Below the pieces are notes generated by a model, which did no database searches, was not told the origin of the DNA, and worked only from the letters and a program-made list of their open reading frames with translations. 49,501 nucleotides of DNA from positions 1 to 49,501 of the forward strand of contig CALIZI010000237.1 in the NCBI GenBank assembly GCA_938028705.1. Direction: 5' to 3'. The stretch comes from an uncultured Saprospiraceae bacterium. Its GTDB lineage: Bacteria > Bacteroidota > Bacteroidia > Chitinophagales > Saprospiraceae. How positions within the stretch are numbered: position 1 is the stretch's first letter; each line of letters starts with the position of its first letter. Positions 25,971-34,594 of this stretch are shown here, one piece after another. The position numbers and the translations under genes were made by a program.

Positions 25971-26774
25971 ATGTCAAAAAAGAAACTACTATTCAAAGAA
26001 CACAAATTCTTTGATGAAGCCGGAGATACCGCTTTTTATGCTAAAGGCAGAGTGCCTATCATTGGCAAGAATGGTGTAAGCAATGTTTTTCTCTTGGGAA
26101 TGGCGACTTTCAATGAGCCACTTCAACCGATTCGTGATGAGGTCATTCGTTTGCAACAAGAAATTCAGGCGAGTCCTTATTATAGAAATGTTTCGAGTGT
26201 CATAAAGCGGGTTCAAAAGAAAGGAAAATACTTTTTTCATGCGAAAGATGATTTACCGGAAATTAAAAAGGAATTTTTTGATTTCATCAAAACTATAGAT
26301 TGCAGTATTCAGGTCGCGGTGGGACGTAAAAGTATTGAGATATTTGAAAACGAACACAATAGAAAAGAAGCCGCTTTTTATGCCGATTTATTGTCTCACC
26401 TAATCGAACATGAACTTGGAAAACATCCGCGTATGGTGTTGAATATTGCCGAAAGAACCAATAGTACAGCGATAAATAATCTTAAAATTGGTTTGCAAAA
26501 AGCGGAAGAACAATTTGAGGAGAAGTACCCGAAAAAAGAAAACAATACAAAGGTTTCATTCACTGTCCATAAATTCATTGATGAACCTTTACTTGTGGTG
26601 GCGGATTATCTGTGTTGGGCAGTTCAGAGAGTATTTGAGAAAGGAGAAACCCGATATTATGATTATGTGATTAACCAGATAGAATGGGTGATTGATATAT
26701 ACGATGAGGAGAGAGAATATACTCCAAAGAACCCGTTAACAGAAAAGAATAAAGTTAGCCCTCAAACACCCTGA
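25971..26774 (+). CDS. DUF3800 domain protein
   Basis: This 267-residue protein begins at the ATG at 25971, downstream of a promoter element. It matches the DUF3800 family, predicted RNase H-like proteins. The first acidic motif is FFDEAGDTAF (from about residue 10). A conserved FFHAKDD and helical core follow (residues 85-140), then RTNSTAINNLKIGLQ. The late acidic motif VADYLCWAVQRVFE (about residues 222-235) supplies the second catalytic Asp. Family members are frequent in mobile and defence-associated regions, but their function is not established. The gene sits at the left end of the accessory stretch that runs to the ATPase/TOPRIM pair. Confidence 0.8.
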   Translation: MSKKKLLFKEHKFFDEAGDTAFYAKGRVPIIGKNGVSNVFLLGMATFNEPLQPIRDEVIRLQQEIQASPYYRNVSSVIKRVQKKGKYFFHAKDDLPEIKKEFFDFIKTIDCSIQVAVGRKSIEIFENEHNRKEAAFYADLLSHLIEHELGKHPRMVLNIAERTNSTAINNLKIGLQKAEEQFEEKYPKKENNTKVSFTVHKFIDEPLLVVADYLCWAVQRVFEKGETRYYDYVINQIEWVIDIYDEEREYTPKNPLTEKNKVSPQTP

Positions 26775-26852
26775 GAGAGTTGCCCCTCGCTGCCATGAAG
26801 CCAGAATTCAGATGCCGCCGACTAACTTCTATTCTATTTCTTGAAACATTTT

Positions 26853-26884
26853 TTTGCAATGAAACAAAAAATGTTATATCTTTG
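26853..26884 (+). promoter_or_regulatory. Canonical Bacteroidota promoter for the micro-ORF
   Basis: TTTG at 26853-26856 and TATCTTTG at 26877-26884 are separated by 20 bp, an exact match to the -33/-7 consensus. The -7 element ends 5 nt before the ATG of the 39-codon frame. Confidence 0.8.
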
Positions 26885-26889
26885 GAACT

Positions 26890-27009
26890 ATGTCATTATT
26901 TGATAAGAATGACAGGCAAAGATTCACCAAATTTGTAGAGACGGTCGCCAAACTATCTGCAATTGGTGTGAACATCTTAAAGATGATTCAAATCTTTGTC
27001 CAACTCTAG
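26890..27009 (+). CDS. 39-residue micro-protein with its own promoter and terminator
   Basis: The frame runs from the ATG at 26890 to the TAG at 27007-27009. The predicted peptide has a charged N-terminus (MSLFDKNDRQRF) and an amphipathic to hydrophobic helix (KLSAIGVNILKMIQIFVQL) that could sit in or on a membrane. It would be too short for standard gene callers. The evidence that it is real is its exact fit between a consensus promoter and a downstream hairpin. Function is unknown; a small toxin, signal peptide or membrane regulator are all possible. The neighbours are DUF3800 and a Zeta-like kinase. Confidence 0.5.
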   Translation: MSLFDKNDRQRFTKFVETVAKLSAIGVNILKMIQIFVQL

Positions 27010-27027
27010 TAAAATAGAGTGTTCTGG

Positions 27028-27060
27028 AGGGCTGCCTATTTAGGTTAGCCCTTTATTCTT
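27028..27060 (+). terminator. Terminator after the micro-ORF
   Basis: AGGGCT pairs with AGCCCT with an inner CCTA/TAGG helix, followed by TTATTCTT. It lies 18 nt after the stop codon of the 39-codon frame. Confidence 0.6.
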
Positions 27061-27145
27061 TAACTTATATAGTTACAAAGATAAAAAAACTTTTTGACTT
27101 ATGTACAAACTTACTAATTATAATCCTTATTGTCAATACCCTTAA

Positions 27146-27241
27146 AAGTTTTTATTAAAGTTCTTTTCAAAGTCTTCTATGAAGTTCCCCTTAAAGTTTC
27201 ATTCGAAGTTTCCTTTAAAGTCCCTTTGTAAAGTCTTGTGC
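27146..27241. repeat. Perfectly phased 12-bp repeat array, eight units
   Basis: AAGT occurs at 27146, 27158, 27170, 27182, 27194, 27206, 27218 and 27230, exactly 12 bp apart each time. The unit is loosely AAGTTYCYTTNN, so the phase is conserved while sequence within units has drifted. One forward frame reads KFxL-type four-residue repeats but is closed just upstream by a stop. It lies between the micro-ORF and the Zeta-like gene. The rest of the gap (27242-27360) is AT-rich with nothing else visible. Confidence 0.8.
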
Positions 27242-27360
27242 TAAATCCTTTTCTAACTCTAATAATAACTACTACATCTAATTCCTAACAAAATAACTCA
27301 CCAAACCTACTCTACAACTTTCCATATAAAAAAACAAACCCACAAAATATTGATTATCAC

Positions 27361-27390
27361 TTTGTACGACAAATGAGTTTATTTATCTTG
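27361..27390 (+). promoter_or_regulatory. Probable promoter of the Zeta-like kinase gene
   Basis: TTTG (27361-27364) and TATCTTG (27384-27390) are separated by 19 bp, close to the consensus spacing; the -7 element lacks one T. It lies 21 nt upstream of the ATG at 27412. Confidence 0.5.
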
Positions 27391-27411
27391 CGAAAAAAAT
27401 AAATCTACATA

Positions 27412-27987
27412 ATGAAAAAAATCTACATCATTGCAGGTTGCAATGGGGCTGGGAAAACGACGGCTTCCTACACTATTTTGCCTGAAATGTTGGATTGCCA
27501 CGAGTTTGTCAATGCAGATGAAATTGCAAAGGGTTTGTCGCCTTTCCAACCTGAAAAAGCTGCCCTACAAGCCGGACGTTTGATGCTGACCCGTATCAAA
27601 TATCTGATGTCGAAAGGAGAGGATTTTGCTTTTGAAACGACTTTAGCGACTCGGAGCTATGTCTCATTATTACAAGAAGTACATAAATTGGGTTATGTGA
27701 GTACGCTATTATTTTTTTGGCTTAATTCGCCCGAACTTGCGGTGCGGCGCGTCCAAATACGTGTACGTGAAGGCGGACACGACATCCCCGAAGATGTCAT
27801 TCGTAGAAGATATGAGCGTGGATTACATAATTTTTTTACCTTATTCGAGCCATTGGTCTTCAATTGGATGTTCATTAACGGTTCGGATGATAGAAGACCT
27901 ATTATTGCAGAGAAAATTGACGGTGTAGAACGCATTTTTGATAATATTATTTGGGAAAATTTAAATGAAAAATACAATGAATCATAA
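27412..27987 (+). CDS. Zeta toxin-like P-loop kinase
   Basis: This 191-residue protein has a Walker A motif GCNGAGKTT (residues 9-17, Lys15). FVNADEI follows (residues 32-38); its Asp matches the catalytic base of Zeta toxins. Next come FAFETTLATRSY and an arginine-rich region (AVRRVQIRVREGGHDIPEDVIRRRYERG) expected to bind phosphate. This fits the COG4185/Zeta group, whose toxic members phosphorylate UDP-N-acetylglucosamine and block cell-wall synthesis. It lacks the N-terminal extension of large PezT toxins. A small frame overlaps its 3' end and may encode a partner or antitoxin. Whether this member is toxic is not shown by the sequence. Confidence 0.85.
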   Translation: MKKIYIIAGCNGAGKTTASYTILPEMLDCHEFVNADEIAKGLSPFQPEKAALQAGRLMLTRIKYLMSKGEDFAFETTLATRSYVSLLQEVHKLGYVSTLLFFWLNSPELAVRRVQIRVREGGHDIPEDVIRRRYERGLHNFFTLFEPLVFNWMFINGSDDRRPIIAEKIDGVERIFDNIIWENLNEKYNES

Positions 27988-28147
27988 AAAAAATTCAACA
28001 TTAGACAGAGAAAAAATTATCAAAGGATTAGAAATTAACCGCGAAAAACTCCTCGAATTTAAAAAAGAAAAAAACAGTCCGCTTGTCATTTCTAAGAATG
28101 GAGAAATTATGGAGGTGGAGGTGACAAAAGCTGATTCAGAAAAGTAA
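27965..28147 (+). CDS. Small charged protein overlapping the Zeta-like gene; possible antitoxin
   Basis: The frame encodes 60 residues from the ATG at 27965, or 56 from a second ATG at 27977. It overlaps the kinase gene by 23 or 11 nt, so the two are translationally coupled. The protein is strongly charged and helical in its first half (REKIIKGLEINREKLLEFKKEK). It ends in a short strand-like part (LVISKNGEIMEVEVTKA), a pattern reminiscent of small regulators that pair with a toxin. It shows no DNA-binding motif that I recognise and does not resemble Epsilon or PezA. Confidence 0.6.
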   Translation: MKNTMNHKKNSTLDREKIIKGLEINREKLLEFKKEKNSPLVISKNGEIMEVEVTKADSEK

Positions 28148-28260
28148 AAGAAAACATTTTTTCACATAAAAATTCGACGAATGAATCAACTTTAAACGAT
28201 AAACAAACATTTGATTGGTGAGAGGAGATTTTTAAAGTATGTTTTGTACCACAGAATCTT

Positions 28261-28293
28261 ATTGGAAAGTGTAGAAAAGAAAGTGTAAATTTG
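28261..28293 (+). promoter_or_regulatory. Promoter of the ATPase/TOPRIM operon
   Basis: TTG at 28262-28264 and TAAATTTG at 28286-28293 are 21 bp apart and match the -33/-7 consensus. The ATG of the ATPase gene follows 16 nt after the -7 element. Confidence 0.65.
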
Positions 28294-28309
28294 CATATAA
28301 ATTCAAATT

Positions 28310-29419
28310 ATGGCGAGAGAACACATAATATTTTTTGAAATTAAAAATTTTAAAAAATTTAATCATATAACACTTGAAAATTTAGGGCAGTTCAACCTTA
28401 TTGTTGGAGATAATAATGTAGGAAAAACCAGTATATTAGAAGCATTATTATTTTCAAATGATAAGACAGAATTGCTTAAAAATTATCACAAAACGCTTTG
28501 TTTTAGACAACTACACATTCACCCTAAAGTTACTATAAAAGACGGGCAGTTCTCCTCAACAGAATTTCCTAATGAAAGTTATTTATCCCATTTATTAAGA
28601 AATGATAACGAACCGCTTACCATAAAATACAATCACACCGGAAACGGAAAAGCCACAAAAATTGACCTCGAACTCATATCAATTGATGAAAAAACAAAAG
28701 AAGATGATCAACTGATTTCTACACAAATACACCCTGCGCTTTCCCCCGAACATTGGGTTAGATTTTATATTAATGATGAGAAAAAAGAGGTAGATTGGGT
28801 GTATCGTGACGATTTTGCCGTTCATAAAAGATATATGCCTTTTATTCCGGTGAATACGGGCTATGATATTGATTTGGTAGAACATTATTATGAGCATGTA
28901 CACAACAGCAAGTCGTCAAGAAAAAACCTGAGTAACAACCTCAAACTTTTCATCCCCAACATGGAAGAAATATTGCCGGATAAGATAAACGGCAGAGATA
29001 TGCTCGCTGTCAGCCTTAAAAATCAAGACCAAGTCGTGCCTATCACAAGATACGGCGACGGTACAGTGCGAATGACGAGAATCTTATTAGAAATCACCAA
29101 AAATGCCAACAAGCGGTTAATGGTTGATGAAATTTCTGACGGCATACATCACTCACGATTAGTTGAATTTTGGAAAACTATTATTAAATCTTGCGATAGA
29201 AATAATGTACAACTATTCGCAACTACCCACAGCCTCGAATGTCTGAAAGCCTACATTGAAGCGGTCAATACCAATGGATTGAAAAAAAATAAAGATGAGT
29301 CAAGATGTATCAAATTAGTAGATATGAATGGTCAGACAAAAGAAGATATAAAAGCATACACTTATCCATACAAAGAATTTGAAACATTAATCGAAACCGA
29401 AACTGAAATCAGAGGATGA
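28310..29419 (+). CDS. AAA/ABC-type ATPase of a two-gene OLD/PARIS-like system
   Basis: This 369-residue protein has the ABC/SMC-like ATPase pattern of the AAA_15/AAA_21 families. Walker A is GDNNVGKTS (residues 33-41, Lys39), and a signature-like YGDGTVRM lies near residue 247. Walker B is RLMVDEISDG (about 266-275), and an H-loop ATTHS lies near 303-307. The middle insertion (about 70-235) is probably the lid or helical domain. Its stop codon overlaps the start of a TOPRIM protein gene (ATGA). An ATPase plus a separate TOPRIM protein is the composition of PARIS-type antiphage systems, in which the ATPase senses a phage product and releases a TOPRIM nuclease. That role here is inferred from composition and neighbours. 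Confidence 0.85.
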   Translation: MAREHIIFFEIKNFKKFNHITLENLGQFNLIVGDNNVGKTSILEALLFSNDKTELLKNYHKTLCFRQLHIHPKVTIKDGQFSSTEFPNESYLSHLLRNDNEPLTIKYNHTGNGKATKIDLELISIDEKTKEDDQLISTQIHPALSPEHWVRFYINDEKKEVDWVYRDDFAVHKRYMPFIPVNTGYDIDLVEHYYEHVHNSKSSRKNLSNNLKLFIPNMEEILPDKINGRDMLAVSLKNQDQVVPITRYGDGTVRMTRILLEITKNANKRLMVDEISDGIHHSRLVEFWKTIIKSCDRNNVQLFATTHSLECLKAYIEAVNTNGLKKNKDESRCIKLVDMNGQTKEDIKAYTYPYKEFETLIETETEIRG

Positions 29420-30051
29420 AACAAAATATTATCTTAGTCGAAGGTAAAGGTGACCAAAAATTTATCGTTGATTTTCTCGCTGAACATTATGGTTTTGAAG
29501 CAAAGAAAAAAGAGGATATTATTGATTTGGTGGGAAAGGATAAACTTGTCAATTTCAAGACCCGATTACTGGAAAATACGGATAAAGGAGGGAATAATAT
29601 CGCTATCTTAGATGCGGACTTGCCAGATAAACATGATTACGGTGGTTTTGAAGTGCGTTTAAAGTATCTTGAAAATTTGGTTAAGAAAAATGATATAGAA
29701 ATAGACTTTTTTCTGTTCCCTAATCACGAAGATGACGGTGATTTGGAGACTATTTTAGAAAACATTATTAACCCCCTAAATAAAGAAATATTTGAGTGTT
29801 GGAATGAATATGAAAATTGTCTCAATGGAAAAGAAAACCCACATAGCGTAGACAAATCTTTCAATTTACCTGCCAAAAAGTCAAAAATTTATTCTTACCT
29901 CGAATGTTTGCTTCCCGATACGGCAGCCGGAAAAGAATTAGTAAAAGACCCTAAGAGAGATTACACCAACAGAGAACATTGGGAACTCCACAACCTTGAT
30001 AATGAGTATATTAAACGCCTAAAAACATTTCTTGACAAATATTATTTATAA
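29416..30051 (+). CDS. TOPRIM-domain protein (DUF3226-like), putative effector nuclease
   Basis: This 211-residue protein begins with a TOPRIM core. Glu9 lies in LVEGKGDQKF, and the Asp66-x-Asp68 pair lies in AILDADLPD. A further acidic cluster, HEDDGDLE, lies at about residues 111-118. These residues would coordinate metal in a nuclease or primase-like active site. The rest is helical and charged. The arrangement resembles DUF3226 proteins rather than the DUF4435 protein AriB of described PARIS systems. The gene overlaps the ATPase gene by 4 nt. clpB starts 11 nt downstream, so all three may be on one transcript. Confidence 0.8.
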   Translation: MKQNIILVEGKGDQKFIVDFLAEHYGFEAKKKEDIIDLVGKDKLVNFKTRLLENTDKGGNNIAILDADLPDKHDYGGFEVRLKYLENLVKKNDIEIDFFLFPNHEDDGDLETILENIINPLNKEIFECWNEYENCLNGKENPHSVDKSFNLPAKKSKIYSYLECLLPDTAAGKELVKDPKRDYTNREHWELHNLDNEYIKRLKTFLDKYYL

Positions 30052-30062
30052 TCAAAAAATAA

Positions 30063-32867
30063 ATGACATACGACAGTTTCACCACCAAAGCCCAACAAGC
30101 TATTTACAAGGCGCAAGCCATAGGCAAAGAAAGCCAACACCAATACGTCGATACCGCCCATTTGATGAAGGGTATTTTGGAGATAGACGAGGATATGATT
30201 AGCCATTTATTGGGCAAAATGGATGTCGATGCCGACAAACTCCGCTTGCAATTGGACACGCTGATTAGCACCTATCCAAAGATAAAAGGCACTGAAAAAC
30301 AGTACCTTAGCAAAGAATCCAATGCGGCGGTCAAGAAGGCGAAGGAGTTGGCGAAAGCCAATGAAGACGAATTTATCTCGCTCGAAATCCTGACGTTGGG
30401 CATCATAAAAGGCAGCGATACCACCGCCAAAATTCTCAAAGAATTAGGAGCTGACCCAAAGTTATTCAAAGCCGGCATCAAGGAACTCCGCAAGGGGCGC
30501 AAAGTCAAAACCCAAAGCGACGACAACCAATACAACTCCCTCAAACGCTTTGCGATTGACCTCTGCGAAATGGCGCGTTCCGGCAAGCTCGACCCTATCA
30601 TCGGGCGCGACGAGGAGATGCGCCGACTGTTGCAAATTATTTCGCGACGCAAGAAAAATAATCCGATAATAGTCGGTGAGGCGGGTGTCGGTAAAACGGC
30701 GATTGTCGAAGGTATCGCACGACGTATCGTGGACGGCGATGTACCCGACAATATCAAAGGAAAAACCCTTTATTCGCTTGATATTGCTTCGCTCATTGCG
30801 GGTGCAAAATACAAGGGCGAATTTGAGGAACGACTCAAAGGCGTGATAAAAGAAGTGCAAGCTGCCAACGGCGATATTATCCTGTTTATGGATGAGATTC
30901 ATACGCTTGTGGGCGCAGGTGGCGGTAGCGGCGGCATGGACGCTGCGAACATCCTCAAACCCGCACTCGCACGCGGCGAACTCCGCACGATAGGTGCGAC
31001 GACCTTAGACGAGTATCAGAAATATTTTGAAAAAGATAAAGCATTAGTGCGTCGTTTTCAGGTTGTTCAGATAGATGAGCCGAGTGTGGAAGATACGATT
31101 TCGATTTTGCGCGGCTTGCGTGAGCGATACGAGACGCATCACAAAGTTCGTATTGTAGATGATGCTTTGATAGCGGCTGCCAAGCTATCTTCGAGGTATA
31201 TTACGGAACGTGCCTTGCCCGATAAAGCCATTGATTTGATAGATGAAGCGGCGGCGAAATTGCGTATGGAATTGCTCTCCGTACCGGCGGCTTTGGACGA
31301 ATTAATCCGAAAAGAAAAGCAACTGGAAATCGAAAAAGCGGCAATTAAAAAGGATAAAGACAAGAAAAAATTAGCCGAAATCGAAAAGCAACTCGCCAAT
31401 GTCCGCGAAGACCGCGAAAGCATGGAAGCGAAGTGGTTGGACGAAAAAGCGATTAACGATGTCGTTCAAAAACACAAACTTGCGATAGAAGAACTCAACA
31501 TAGAAGCCGACGAAGCCGAGCGCAACAGTGACTACGAAAAAGTCGCCGAACTCCGCTACGGAAAAATCAAAGAACAGGAAGAACTCCTTAAAGCTGCCGA
31601 GAAAAAACTCGACGAACTTTCTCCCGAAAATCGCCTGACTGATGAAGAAGTAGATGCCGATAATGTAGCGGAAGTCGTGGCGAGTTGGACGGGTATTCCG
31701 GTCACGAAAATGCTGCAATCGGAGCGCGACAAACTCCTCAATCTCGAAGACGAAATCCACAAACGCCTCATTGGTCAACACGAAGCGGTGGTAGCGGTTT
31801 CGGATGCCATTCGTCGCAGTCGTTCCGGCTTGCAGGATGCGGGCAAACCGATTGGTTCGTTCATTTTCTTAGGTCCTACGGGTGTGGGTAAAACGGAACT
31901 TGCCAAAGCCCTCGCCGAAGAATTATTTGACGATGAAAACGCGATTGTGCGGATTGATATGAGCGAATTTCAGGAGCGTCATACGGTGTCGCGCTTGGTG
32001 GGTGCGCCTCCGGGCTACATCGGTTACGACGAAGGTGGCGAACTGACGGAAGCTGTCCGCCGCAAGCCTTATTCGATTGTCTTGTTGGATGAGATTGAAA
32101 AGGCGCATCCCGATGTGTTCAATATCTTATTGCAGATGCTCGACGACGGGCGATTGACCGATAATAAAGGTCGCGTAGCGAATTTCAAAAACACCATCAT
32201 CATTATGACTTCCAATATGGGCGCACAGGTGATTTTGGATAATTTTGAAGACCTCGAATACATCAAAGAAGAAGACAAACGACAAGAAATCATAGAGGCA
32301 ACCAAAGAGGAAGTTTTTGAACTATTGAAAGACGACCTGCGCCCCGAATTTCTGAATCGTATAGACGAGCGCATTATGTTTTCGCCCTTGAATCGGGATG
32401 AAATCAGGCAGATTTTGGTCTTGCTGATGCGAAAAGTCACCAAGATGTTAGGCGAACAAGAAATGGGATTGTGGGTCAGCGAAAATGCCCTCGACCACCT
32501 CGCCGACTTGGGTTATAATCCGCAATTTGGCGCACGTCCGATGAAGCGGGTCTTGCAAAAAGAATTGGTGAATGAGCTGTCGAAAGCCTTGTTGAAGGGG
32601 ACATTCAAGGCAGGCGATACCATCCACGTAGATGTCAGCGACGACGATGAACTTCTTTTTACCAAAACAAAACCGAAAGCAAAACCACGCAAAGCAAAGC
32701 CGAAACCTACACCGAAGCCCGCAGACGAAGCGGCTGAAAAACCCGCTCGCAAGCGTACCCGTCGCAGCAAAAAAGGTAATGCAGACGAGCAAGCTAAGGA
32801 GCAAATTAGCGAGGTAGAAAAAGCGGCGAAGGATGTGGAGGATGCGGCGAAGAAGTTGAAGTCGTAA
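30063..32867 (+). CDS. clpB: ATP-dependent disaggregase ClpB with basic C-terminal extension
   Basis: This 934-residue protein has the full ClpB layout. A Clp N-domain (residues 1-140) is followed by AAA-1 with Walker A GEAGVGKT (205-212) and arginine-finger region, and by a coiled-coil middle domain (about 410-530) that marks ClpB rather than ClpA/ClpC. AAA-2 has Walker A GPTGVGKT (604-611), and a small C-terminal domain completes the core. It should rescue aggregated proteins with DnaK. Typical ClpB is about 860 residues; here about 72 extra residues follow (from 863), rich in Lys, Pro and Ala and ending in a short predicted helix. A 59-nt segment coding part of this tail is copied without change at 48024-48082. 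No heat-shock operator was seen. Confidence 0.95.
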   Translation: MTYDSFTTKAQQAIYKAQAIGKESQHQYVDTAHLMKGILEIDEDMISHLLGKMDVDADKLRLQLDTLISTYPKIKGTEKQYLSKESNAAVKKAKELAKANEDEFISLEILTLGIIKGSDTTAKILKELGADPKLFKAGIKELRKGRKVKTQSDDNQYNSLKRFAIDLCEMARSGKLDPIIGRDEEMRRLLQIISRRKKNNPIIVGEAGVGKTAIVEGIARRIVDGDVPDNIKGKTLYSLDIASLIAGAKYKGEFEERLKGVIKEVQAANGDIILFMDEIHTLVGAGGGSGGMDAANILKPALARGELRTIGATTLDEYQKYFEKDKALVRRFQVVQIDEPSVEDTISILRGLRERYETHHKVRIVDDALIAAAKLSSRYITERALPDKAIDLIDEAAAKLRMELLSVPAALDELIRKEKQLEIEKAAIKKDKDKKKLAEIEKQLANVREDRESMEAKWLDEKAINDVVQKHKLAIEELNIEADEAERNSDYEKVAELRYGKIKEQEELLKAAEKKLDELSPENRLTDEEVDADNVAEVVASWTGIPVTKMLQSERDKLLNLEDEIHKRLIGQHEAVVAVSDAIRRSRSGLQDAGKPIGSFIFLGPTGVGKTELAKALAEELFDDENAIVRIDMSEFQERHTVSRLVGAPPGYIGYDEGGELTEAVRRKPYSIVLLDEIEKAHPDVFNILLQMLDDGRLTDNKGRVANFKNTIIIMTSNMGAQVILDNFEDLEYIKEEDKRQEIIEATKEEVFELLKDDLRPEFLNRIDERIMFSPLNRDEIRQILVLLMRKVTKMLGEQEMGLWVSENALDHLADLGYNPQFGARPMKRVLQKELVNELSKALLKGTFKAGDTIHVDVSDDDELLFTKTKPKAKPRKAKPKPTPKPADEAAEKPARKRTRRSKKGNADEQAKEQISEVEKAAKDVEDAAKKLKS

Positions 32868-32900
32868 CGCGAGCTTCCAGCTCGGCGTAATAGAATATAA

Positions 32901-32937
32901 ATGCCGGACACTTTTGAAGTGTTCGGCATTTTTTTTG
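32901..32937 (+). terminator. Intrinsic terminator after clpB
   Basis: ATGCCGGACACT pairs with AGTGTTCGGCAT (one G-U pair) around a 5-nt loop and is followed by eight T. Confidence 0.9.
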
Positions 32938-33032
32938 AAAAAGCACATAAAAATATATGTTATTTCATTTTTTAATCTTAAATTAGCCACTCGCAATGTT
33001 TTATTTTTCAATAACTTACAAAATAATTCGCT

Positions 33033-34586
33033 ATGAAATTTAACATCAAAATATTCGTGTTCCTTTTTACTTTTATTATTTCATTTAATGCTCTTTGTCA
33101 GGAAAGTAATACTTGTCATGAAGATGATTATATTGCTTTACGTGCGTTATATTTGAGTACTGACGGTGATAATTGGCGTAGCTCAGATAGCGTAGATGCT
33201 TGGCCTGATGCTACCTTTTTTATGGCAAATTCTACTATCCCCGCAAATACGGACGTGGGTACATGGTATGGAGTTATCACTGATGCGAATGGTTGTGTAG
33301 CAGAGTTGTTATTACACGATAATGAACTTTCTCATAGCGTTATTCCACCTGAACTTGGAAATTTAAGTAATTTAACGCATTTGGTTTTATCTAAGAATCA
33401 CTTCTCTGACACTATTCCCCCAGAACTTGGGAATTTAACTAATTTGACAAAACTGGATTTACACTATAATAGGCTGATGTATGGTATTCCGCCCGAATTT
33501 GGTAATTTAATTAATCTAATAGATTTGCGTTTGTACGGTAATCATATTAGTAGTATTCCCTCGGAACTTGGTAATTTAACCAATTTGACACATTTAAATT
33601 TACGTTTTAATAGGATTACTGACAGTATTCCTCCTGAGTTTGGAAACTTGACTAATTTGACACATTTAGAGTTGAGGTATAATAAGATTAAGGGGAGTAT
33701 TCCTCCTGAACTCGGAAATTTAAACAAATTAACTTATTTAGATTTTAATGGCAATGAACTTAGTGGAAATATTCCCCCTGAACTTGGAAATTTAATCAAT
33801 TTGACCTATTTAGATTTTGGTGCCAATGAACTTAGTGGAAATATTCCGCCAGAGATTGGTGATTTAACTAATCTGACATATTTGAGTTTAGCCTGGAATC
33901 TTCTTGATGGCAATCTTCCACCACAACTTGGAAATTTAACGAATTTGACGCTTTTAAATTTGAGTTTAAATCCATTCACTGGTAGTATTCCCCCTGAACT
34001 TGGAAATCTAATCAACTTGGAGGCTTTAGGAATACGCCTTACCCTACTTGATGGGAATCTTCCAGCAGAACTTGGAAATTTAAATAATTTAATTGTTTTG
34101 CTTTTAGACCACAATCAGTTTAGTGGTAGTATTCCCCCGGAATTTGGAAATTTAACGAATTTGACGGAACTGTTTTTGTTCAATAATCAGCTTAGTGGTT
34201 GTTACTATCCTACTCTTATGTCATTATGTACACAACTTGGAGACTACAATGCTAATGCTTACCTCTCCGATGGCAACAACTTCGACGCTACATGGGAAGA
34301 TTTCTGCGCCACCGGAGCAGGCAGCTGCACCGTAGATATTGACAACACCCACCAAAGCACCTTCACCGTCTATCCCATCCCCGCAAAAGATGTCGTCATA
34401 TTCGACGTACCCAATATCGCGGCGGCAGACGAGATTATTCTATACGACATTACAGGCAGACAAATCAGCCGCCAAGCCTTTCCGCAAAATAAACAGCTCG
34501 TGGTCAGTCATCTGAATGACGGGGTGTATATCTATCGTATTTTTTATGAAAATGAAGTGTATAGTGGGAAAATTGTGATGGAATAA
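33033..34586 (+). CDS. LRR protein with T9SS type A sorting domain
   Basis: This 517-residue protein has a signal peptide (residues 1-22, ending ALCQ). A cap region contains YIALRALYLSTDGDNW and TWYGV. About 12 plant-type LRRs follow (consensus GxIPPELGNLxNLTxLxL, residues 100-395), then a C-terminal sorting domain at about 440-517 (VYPIPAKDVV, LYDITGRQI, LNDGVYIYRI). The sorting domain should direct secretion and surface attachment through the type IX system. It shares cap and LRR design with the giant subtilase protein at 9748 but has no protease domain. Its last ~115 nt are duplicated as orphan fragments at 44531 and 47907. It is probably an adhesive surface protein. Confidence 0.9.
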   Translation: MKFNIKIFVFLFTFIISFNALCQESNTCHEDDYIALRALYLSTDGDNWRSSDSVDAWPDATFFMANSTIPANTDVGTWYGVITDANGCVAELLLHDNELSHSVIPPELGNLSNLTHLVLSKNHFSDTIPPELGNLTNLTKLDLHYNRLMYGIPPEFGNLINLIDLRLYGNHISSIPSELGNLTNLTHLNLRFNRITDSIPPEFGNLTNLTHLELRYNKIKGSIPPELGNLNKLTYLDFNGNELSGNIPPELGNLINLTYLDFGANELSGNIPPEIGDLTNLTYLSLAWNLLDGNLPPQLGNLTNLTLLNLSLNPFTGSIPPELGNLINLEALGIRLTLLDGNLPAELGNLNNLIVLLLDHNQFSGSIPPEFGNLTNLTELFLFNNQLSGCYYPTLMSLCTQLGDYNANAYLSDGNNFDATWEDFCATGAGSCTVDIDNTHQSTFTVYPIPAKDVVIFDVPNIAAADEIILYDITGRQISRQAFPQNKQLVVSHLNDGVYIYRIFYENEVYSGKIVME

Positions 34587-34594
34587 AAATATAG

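Noticed and set aside
27146-27241. CRISPR array
   Set aside because: Units are 12 bp, head to tail, with no conserved repeat alternating with unique spacers, and there are no cas genes.
25792-30051. Integrated prophage or ICE at a tRNA
   Set aside because: No integrase, transposase, structural phage gene or direct attachment repeat is visible, and the tRNA-like 3' end faces away from the accessory genes.
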